The position numbers and the translations under genes are program-made. 45,542 nucleotides of DNA from a virus. The notes under the pieces are model-generated. The model worked only from the letters and a program-made list of their open reading frames with translations, was not told the origin of the DNA and made no database searches. Within the stretch, counting starts at the first letter, position 1. Every line of letters begins with the position of its first letter. Positions 40,495-45,542 of the stretch are shown in pieces. The stretch covers positions 1 through 45,542 of IMG/VR virus record IMGVR_UViG_3300025117_000113; one strand, written 5' to 3'.

Positions 40495-40674
40495 GTGACA
40501 GAAAAAGAAAGATTTGTTTATCTTTATAACCCAGAACAAGCTTCATTCTATATGGAAAATGGAGTTATGGCAAAATCAACAGGAGTACATCCGACCACCA
40601 AAAGAATATGGTACAAATTTGGATTTTCGGAAACGTCAGATGTCTATGACAGATGGTGTAAAAGAGTTAGGTAG
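40495..40674 (+). CDS. 60-residue protein, family member 2
   Basis: GTG 40495 with AAAGGAAGTGAT upstream; ATG 40474 lies before the ribosome site and is rejected. The product (59 residues) reads RFVYLYNPEQASFYMENGV, then TGVH, IWYKFGF and ends YDRWCKRVR. It is closest to the copy at 14199, and even the ribosome site and GTG start are alike. It is followed by a Rha antirepressor gene, just as 14199 is followed by an ORF6N gene, so the pairing appears twice. Function unknown. Confidence 0.75.
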   Translation: MTEKERFVYLYNPEQASFYMENGVMAKSTGVHPTTKRIWYKFGFSETSDVYDRWCKRVR

Positions 40675-40728
40675 TTTAAGTGTGAATCAGAGTAATAAAT
40701 AAATTAAAAGTGAAAGAAGGAATTAATA

Positions 40729-41874
40729 ATGGAAAATAACTTAACAACTTTTGAAAAGGAATTTGGGTTAGTAATTGATGAAAATGGAAATGTTGTTGTG
40801 AGTAGTAGAACTGTTGCTTTAAAGTATGGGAAAGATCATGCAGACGTCTTAAAGAAAATAAGAAAATTTATGGAAGCTATACCAGAATTAGCCGAAGGGA
40901 ATTTTGCCTTGGGGTCGTATGTAGATGAAAATAAACAATCAAGACCAGAATATAAGATGGATAGGCAAGGGTTTTCTATACTTGTGAACAAATTTTCAGG
41001 AGATGAAGCCTTAATATTTACATATAAATACACAAAGGCATTTGAAGAAATGGCAAAAGAATTAGAATATAGAAGACAACAAAGTACAGAAATTATAAGT
41101 GCATTAACAGAGAAAGATGATAAAATTGCTCGTAAGAAAATGTTGGAGTCACATTTCGGAAAAAGAAAAACTGTTTCAGCGTTTAAATATTGTAATTATG
41201 ATGATTTACTAAATTTATTATCATTATTCAATGAATATATTTATCAAATTAGAGATGCAGATATAAAAAGAATTGAATATAATAGGTTGATAAATGGATT
41301 AACTCAAAATAGGAATAATGTGAATATATCTGATCGTATGTATATGCTTAAAACTACTACCTACTCATACTATATTCAAGAATACGATAGGAAGAAAAGT
41401 TCATCTGAAAATAAATCGTATGGACAAAAGATTAGATATAAAGATGAAATTATAAAAGAACAACAAAATAAATTAGATTTTTTAGATCCAAATATTGAAG
41501 AATTTATGGTTATAAACAAACATGGTATGTCAAACAATAATCTCTATGAGAAAATAAAAGATAAGTATACAAATGAGTACAAAACAGTAAGAACAAATAC
41601 ATATAATAATTGGATAAAATCATTTCCATCAGAACAATTAAAGGATAAAGAATTATTAAATGTTGATTGGAATAAACCAATTATTGTATTCTTAAAGTTT
41701 GATTGCTTAGAATCTATAGATGTTCAAAATCTTGCAAAGAGTATCTTAGATCAAGTAATAACAAGGGAGTACGGCGAGGACGATAATATTGTTGAGAAAG
41801 TTATAGTGGAAAGAAATAGGGTAGTAGAGTCTTATAAAGATGGTAAGATTTATATATGTATTCAGAATCTATAA
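40729..41874 (+). CDS. Rha-type antirepressor
   Basis: A 381-residue product from ATG 40729 behind GAAGGA. The N-terminal 105 residues are a Rha domain: VVSSRTVALKYGKDHADVLK, then FALGSYVDENKQSRPEYKMD, GFSILVNKFSGDEALIFTYKY and FEEMAKEL. The C-terminal 270 residues are helical, Lys/Asn-rich and not recognised; they do not match the common ANT or KilA-C domains by eye. Rha proteins of temperate phages act as regulators or antirepressors; one blocks infection of IHF-deficient hosts in enteric phages. Its partner is probably the 60-residue protein upstream. Confidence 0.75.
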   Translation: MENNLTTFEKEFGLVIDENGNVVVSSRTVALKYGKDHADVLKKIRKFMEAIPELAEGNFALGSYVDENKQSRPEYKMDRQGFSILVNKFSGDEALIFTYKYTKAFEEMAKELEYRRQQSTEIISALTEKDDKIARKKMLESHFGKRKTVSAFKYCNYDDLLNLLSLFNEYIYQIRDADIKRIEYNRLINGLTQNRNNVNISDRMYMLKTTTYSYYIQEYDRKKSSSENKSYGQKIRYKDEIIKEQQNKLDFLDPNIEEFMVINKHGMSNNNLYEKIKDKYTNEYKTVRTNTYNNWIKSFPSEQLKDKELLNVDWNKPIIVFLKFDCLESIDVQNLAKSILDQVITREYGEDDNIVEKVIVERNRVVESYKDGKIYICIQNL

Positions 41875-41898
41875 ATAAAATAGTAACCTTAGTATAAT

Positions 41899-41921
41899 GG
41901 AGTATCTAAAATGGATACTCC
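41899..41921 (+). terminator. Hairpin between Rha and RusA genes
   Basis: GGAGTATC (41899-41906) pairs perfectly with GATACTCC (41914-41921), loop TAAAATG, followed by TTAGTT. Terminator-like but with a weak U-run. Confidence 0.55.
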
Positions 41922-41950
41922 TTAGTTAATAATTATAAGGAGTGAATATT

Positions 41951-42523
41951 ATTTTAAATATACTAAAATTAACATCGTCTATACCTATTAGCGTGAACCA
42001 CTATCTCTCGCCAAGGTCATTCATTATTTATAAAAATGGAAAACCAGTTCCTCAAGTAACAATGTACGAAACAAAACAAGCAAAAGATTATAAGAAAGAA
42101 TTTATTAAAAATATTAAACAACAAGTAAAAAAACAACAATGGATAAAAAGCGATAATAAGTTTCAAAAGTATTATATTGATTGTACGTTCTTTTTTCCAA
42201 GAATTGATATGGATAGTAATAATACATATAAATTAATGTTAGATAGTATTACTGAAAGTGAATTAGTTTGGATAGATGATGTTCAGGCATGTGAAAGGAC
42301 ACAAGGTATCTTCTATGATTCTCAAAACCCGAGAGTAGAAATAGAAATACGTCCTGTTGACTTTGTTGGGATATTCCCAACTGTTGAACATTTAGATGAG
42401 TTTAAATCTAAATGCATCACATGTAAACGATATAAACAAGGTAGATGTAGTATTTTTGTTAAAGCTTGTGAGGGAAGAGCACAAGAGGAAATTGTAGATT
42501 TTGTTTGTAGTAAGTTTAAGTAA
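41951..42523 (+). CDS. rusA: RusA-type Holliday junction resolvase with Cys-rich tail
   Basis: The frame is open from GTG 41942, but AAGGAG occupies 41937-41942 and overlaps that codon. ATT 41951 lies 8 nt downstream and no ATG, GTG or TTG is available there, so an ATT start is proposed (product about 190 residues). RusA features: SIPISVNHYLSPR, FFPRIDMDSNNTYKLMLDSI with Asp pair, VWIDDVQACERTQG with Asp pair, and RVEIEI. The last 45 residues have four Cys (CITCKRYKQGRC...C), an addition found in some phage RusA proteins. It resolves branched DNA before packaging. Confidence 0.75.
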   Translation: MLNILKLTSSIPISVNHYLSPRSFIIYKNGKPVPQVTMYETKQAKDYKKEFIKNIKQQVKKQQWIKSDNKFQKYYIDCTFFFPRIDMDSNNTYKLMLDSITESELVWIDDVQACERTQGIFYDSQNPRVEIEIRPVDFVGIFPTVEHLDEFKSKCITCKRYKQGRCSIFVKACEGRAQEEIVDFVCSKFK

Positions 42524-42563
42524 TTAATATATAAATAAATTATAAAGGAAGTGAATTGAATAC

Positions 42564-43571
42564 ATGACAAGAGGAAGAGTTTATAACAAAATATACAATG
42601 AAGAGGATTGGCAATTAGTCAATTCTCTAAATAAGGAAATAATGGAAGATTATAAAGCGGAATTAAAACAAAACCAAAAATCTAATGGTACAATTCTTCA
42701 ATACTACGCAGATTGGAAAATTGTAATGCTCTATATCTATAGAAAATTAAATAATAAATATATTTTAGAGTTAAATAAAAAGGATTTTAGAAGATATAGT
42801 TTGTGGATAACTGAAGAACTTAAAGTATCAAATGCTAGGCATAATAGACTTATGAGTGCTTTAAGGAGTCTTTTAACATATTGTGAAGAAGATGACGATC
42901 TAGACTATGAAAATAACACTGCCCGTAAGGTAAAAGGGTTAAGAAAAGATCCAGTTAAAGATATTGTATTTTTATCAAACGAACAAGTTATGAAATTAAA
43001 AGATGAATTAATTAAATCAGAAAAATATATGTTAGCCACAATTTTAATGCTTGCCTATGATTCCGCAGGACGCAAAAACGAGTTGTTCCAAACACAAAAG
43101 GAATGTTTTTATGATAAAAATAGAAATCATACAAATATAGTAATTGGCAAACGTGCTAAGAAATTTTCATTACTTTATTTTGATGCAACAAAAGAATGTG
43201 TTGAACTATACTTAAAGCAACGAGGCGAAGATGATTTAAAAGAAATGTGGATTACAGGTAAAGGTGATAACAAAACTCCAGTAACTTTGGGTACAATTTA
43301 TGATTGGTTTGTAGAAATGAGTAATTTATTAAGTAAATTAGAAGGAAAGAAAATTGAGTTTAATGTTCATAGCCTAAGACATATATCTTTAGAAAATTAT
43401 TCTACAGGAGATCATTATATGTGTGAAAAATTAGGGAAAAAAGAAGGTCTGTTGCTTGACGATTTAAAAATACTTGCTCATCACGATTCAAGCGAGGTGA
43501 CTTCTGGATATCTCAAAGATAAAAAAGATGAAAGATTGCAAGAAGTATTCGGGATTAAAATTACAACTTAA
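42564..43571 (+). CDS. int: Tyrosine recombinase/integrase
   Basis: A 335-residue product from ATG 42564, ribosome site AAGGAAGTG. The N-terminal SAM-like domain is 40-115; the catalytic domain contains DSAGRKNE (Arg170), HSLRH (His269, Arg272), LAHHDSS (His306) and TSGYLKD (Tyr316), so all catalytic residues are present. It could integrate the phage, resolve dimers or invert DNA. A C-rich spacer with a hairpin follows at 43572-43700, a candidate att region, but no core repeat can be tested here. Confidence 0.8.
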   Translation: MTRGRVYNKIYNEEDWQLVNSLNKEIMEDYKAELKQNQKSNGTILQYYADWKIVMLYIYRKLNNKYILELNKKDFRRYSLWITEELKVSNARHNRLMSALRSLLTYCEEDDDLDYENNTARKVKGLRKDPVKDIVFLSNEQVMKLKDELIKSEKYMLATILMLAYDSAGRKNELFQTQKECFYDKNRNHTNIVIGKRAKKFSLLYFDATKECVELYLKQRGEDDLKEMWITGKGDNKTPVTLGTIYDWFVEMSNLLSKLEGKKIEFNVHSLRHISLENYSTGDHYMCEKLGKKEGLLLDDLKILAHHDSSEVTSGYLKDKKDERLQEVFGIKITT

Positions 43572-43613
43572 TCCCATCCCATCCATATCTCTCTCCTACC
43601 CCCAACCCCCCAC
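43572..43613 (-). other. G-rich tract on the minus strand (C-rich on plus)
   Basis: Plus strand CCCATCCCATCC ... CCCCCAACCCCCC; the minus strand therefore carries GGGGGG, GGGGG, GGG and GGG runs that could form a G-quadruplex with one long loop. It is sharply different from the surrounding 30% GC sequence and lies just after the integrase stop. Confidence 0.6.
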
Positions 43614-43621
43614 TAAATAAA

Positions 43622-43663
43622 AGGACATTTTCATAGGATATTTAACATCCTGAAAGTGGCCTG
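43622..43663 (+). other. Imperfect hairpin downstream of the integrase
   Basis: GGACATTTTCATAGGAT pairs with ATCCTGAAAGTGGCC with a TA bulge and one mismatch, loop ATTTAAC. A terminator follows at 43681. It could be part of an att site or a small RNA; nothing decides between them. Confidence 0.45.
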
Positions 43664-43680
43664 TAGCAATGGTTTTAGAG

Positions 43681-43710
43681 AATCCCAACGACTTGGGATT
43701 TTAATATTTT
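43681..43710 (+). terminator. Rho-independent terminator
   Basis: AATCCCAA (43681-43688), loop CGAC, TTGGGATT (43693-43700), then TTAATATTTT. Confidence 0.8.
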
Positions 43711-43747
43711 ATAGATATAAAAATAAATAAAAAAGGAATGATTATAA

Positions 43748-43939
43748 ATGATTAACAATCATAATGTCGTTTATATTTACAATTTACGACAAGCAGAATT
43801 CTATTTCAAAAAAGGATTAATTCCTTTAAGTGTAGGTATTGGTTCTAAAAATGACACATATGTCAAATTCGATAAAACTGATTCACTAAAATCTGCTTTT
43901 ATTGAATGGTGTAATTCTAAGACTCCTATAATTAAATAA
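43748..43939 (+). CDS. 60-residue protein, family member 3 (diverged)
   Basis: ATG 43748 with AAAAAGGAATGA upstream. It reads VVYIYNLRQAEFYFKKGLIP, VGIG, YVKFDKTDS and AFIEWCNSK, the same plan as the copies at 14199 and 40495 but less similar. It precedes a replicative helicase gene, not an antirepressor. The family therefore is not tied to antirepressors only. Confidence 0.75.
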   Translation: MINNHNVVYIYNLRQAEFYFKKGLIPLSVGIGSKNDTYVKFDKTDSLKSAFIEWCNSKTPIIK

Positions 43940-43986
43940 TTAATAGTGGCTATGATTTCAAAATGAAAGGACTAGGTGAAATAAAC

Positions 43987-45417
43987 ATGATAAACGAAGA
44001 AACAATTTTTGAGGTAATTAGAGATTATAAAAATAAGAATAAAGAATTTTCTATAGTAATTAAAACAGAGAAAATAACAAAGAAATATCGCTACAATTCA
44101 GATGGTAAAATAAGTGAAATTACTGAAGGAAAATTTTATGAGGATGGTAAATTTATGGATAAATCATTTGTTGATTACTTTATAACTAAGCACAATGTTG
44201 TTTATAGTACGGGTATGGGATTTTTAATATTCAACGGAGTAATTTGGGAGAATTGTTCTGATTTACATATTCAACAATTAATTGCAGAAATACTTGAATC
44301 AGAAGATGAATTGACAAATGCAAAGATAAGTTCTACTTTTCGTATGCTTATAAATCAAGTTAATAACGACAAATTAGCAGAATTACTTAATGCAAACAGA
44401 AATAGATTAATAGTAAAGAATGGAACATTAGATATTACTGACATTGAGAATACTGTTTTCTATAAAGACGAATTCTTTCCAGAAGATTATAGTACAATAA
44501 AATTAAATGTAAATTATGATCCTGAAGCGCTAAATAATTCTCCTAATTGGAAATATTATATGATGTCTACATTTGAAAAAGATGCAGAAAGAGTTAAATT
44601 GATTGGTGAAATGTTAGGTTATTGCCTTACACCTTCATGCAAATTTCATAAATCATTTATGTTGATAGGAGAAGGGTCTAATGGTAAATCAGTATTGTTA
44701 GACATAATGGATTATATATGGGGTAGTAAGAATATTAGTGATGTTGACATAAGCGAATTAGACAGAGCTTTTTCTAGAGTTTCTTTGTTTGGTAAACTTA
44801 TTAATAAATCATCAGAAATAGAAGGTAATTTAAAAACTACCGCATTCTTTAAGAAAATAGTATCTGGGGATATGATTGATGGTGAGTATAAAGGTAAAGA
44901 TAAGTTTTCATTCCCAAGTACAGCAAAATTAATATTTGCAATGAATAACTTACCAGTTACCAAAGATAAATCAGACGGATTGTATAGAAGATTGTCTATA
45001 ATTCCTTTTAATAAACAATTTAAAGGAGACGAGATAGATATTGATTTATCGGAAAAATTAAAACTAGAAGCAGATGGTATATTTATGTTTGCATTAAGTG
45101 GTCTCAAAAGGTTAACAAAACAAAAGAAATTCACTGAAAGTATTGAAGTTAATAATAAACTTGAAGAGTATAAATTAGATTCTAATCCTGTGAAACAATA
45201 TATGGAAGAAAAATATATAACTACAGATGAAGAAAATAAATATATTTCATGTGCATCATTATATGAATCCTATGGAGTATGGTGTGGAGATAATGGATTT
45301 ATGAAAATGAACAATATAAACTTTGGTAAAGAATTGAAGAGATTAAAATATAATAAGAAACAAAAGAAAACTGAAGGAAAAACTATATGGATTTATAGTG
45401 ATTTAAAGAAAAAGTAA
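43987..45417 (+). CDS. D5-type SF3 helicase (phage/plasmid primase-helicase)
   Basis: ATG 43987 (MINEETIFEV) preferred over ATG 43963, because AGGTGA is 8 nt upstream. The 476-residue product has a D5_N-like region (YFITKHNVVYSTGMGFLIFNG, LIVKNGTLDI) and the SF3 helicase core: Walker A GEGSNGKS (228-235), acidic INKSSEIEG, sensor LIFAMNNLP and Arg finger GLYRRLSIIPF. No AEP or zinc domain precedes it, so primase activity must come from elsewhere, possibly the protein at 8577. A winged-helix end (GKELKRLKYNKKQ) is visible. It probably unwinds the origin; GTAACA repeats follow directly. Confidence 0.85.
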   Translation: MINEETIFEVIRDYKNKNKEFSIVIKTEKITKKYRYNSDGKISEITEGKFYEDGKFMDKSFVDYFITKHNVVYSTGMGFLIFNGVIWENCSDLHIQQLIAEILESEDELTNAKISSTFRMLINQVNNDKLAELLNANRNRLIVKNGTLDITDIENTVFYKDEFFPEDYSTIKLNVNYDPEALNNSPNWKYYMMSTFEKDAERVKLIGEMLGYCLTPSCKFHKSFMLIGEGSNGKSVLLDIMDYIWGSKNISDVDISELDRAFSRVSLFGKLINKSSEIEGNLKTTAFFKKIVSGDMIDGEYKGKDKFSFPSTAKLIFAMNNLPVTKDKSDGLYRRLSIIPFNKQFKGDEIDIDLSEKLKLEADGIFMFALSGLKRLTKQKKFTESIEVNNKLEEYKLDSNPVKQYMEEKYITTDEENKYISCASLYESYGVWCGDNGFMKMNNINFGKELKRLKYNKKQKKTEGKTIWIYSDLKKK

Positions 45418-45433
45418 CAAGTAAAATTGTAAA

Positions 45434-45536
45434 GTAACAGGTGAGTAACAGGCAAAATTATTTCACCTGTTACCACTCAAACCCTTACTATAATAGTATT
45501 TTTAATTCATTTTTATTAAAGTAACAAGGTAACAAG
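45434..45536 (+). repeat. GTAACA repeats, candidate iterons
   Basis: GTAACAGG occurs at 45434 and 45445 (11-nt period), its inverse CCTGTTAC at 45466-45473 (giving an 11-bp hairpin with the first copy), and GTAACAAG at 45521 and 45529 (8-nt period). The spacing between is AT-rich with the palindrome ACTATAATAGT. It directly follows a replicative helicase gene. No frame crosses it. Confidence 0.55.
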
Positions 45537-45542
45537 AGGATA

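Noticed and set aside
44712-45134. 140-codon minus-strand frame
   Set aside because: Antisense to the conserved helicase core; no independent evidence.
1-45542. CRISPR array or insertion sequence
   Set aside because: No regularly spaced direct repeats with unique spacers and no transposase motif or terminal inverted repeats were seen.

Overview
The window is a compact, AT-rich (roughly 30% GC by eye) piece of a tailed double-stranded DNA phage genome, or of a prophage. All credible genes lie on the + strand. Strong AGGAGG-type ribosome binding sites, frequent TTG and GTG starts, ORF6N and Rha antirepressors and a YonO-type RNA polymerase point to a low-GC Firmicutes host (Bacillus, Paenibacillus or Clostridium range). 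The exact host cannot be read from the sequence.

Layout. 1-5670: 3' part of a single-subunit YonO/QDE-1-like RNA polymerase, a zinc-ribbon protein, a PIN-PhoH protein and an HU-like protein, with two homing endonuclease genes (HEGs) between them. 5671-8091: a tRNA-Thr with an altered elbow, two small genes, and two long gene-poor stretches (6091-6852 and 7495-8091) full of RNA structure. 8092-15290: replication and takeover genes: an AEP/CHC2 primase, a metallophosphoesterase, a ClpP-like protease, acidic Cys-rich proteins and an ORF6N antirepressor. 15291-39977: a terminator-rich leader and an HNH endonuclease, then terminase small and large subunits, portal, prohead protease with a probable nested scaffold, major capsid, neck/connector genes, tail tube and an 882-kb-free short fibre block holding one 890-residue fibre, interrupted by four further HEGs. 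39978-45542: a stray C1q-like fibre-tip fragment, small genes, a Rha antirepressor, RusA resolvase, tyrosine recombinase and a D5-type helicase, ending in GTAACA repeats that look like iterons.

How the parts fit. The AEP/CHC2 primase and the D5 helicase lie about 33 kb apart and could supply primase and helicase functions to one replisome. RusA would resolve branched DNA for packaging by the terminase. The phage RNA polymerase, PhoH, HU and ClpP would reshape host gene expression. Two antirepressor genes, each preceded by a member of the same 60-residue protein family, suggest a lysis-lysogeny circuit. No tape-measure, baseplate, holin or endolysin gene is present, so part of the virion and lysis modules must lie outside the window.

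Most striking are: seven freestanding HEGs in 45 kb, several with leaders that can fold into mutually exclusive hairpins around their ribosome binding site; one HEG (21824-23320) built from six 61-62-residue modules in front of a Vsr-like nuclease; and about 750 nt of ornate RNA structure next to a phage tRNA, in the style of the GOLLD and ROOL large phage RNAs.
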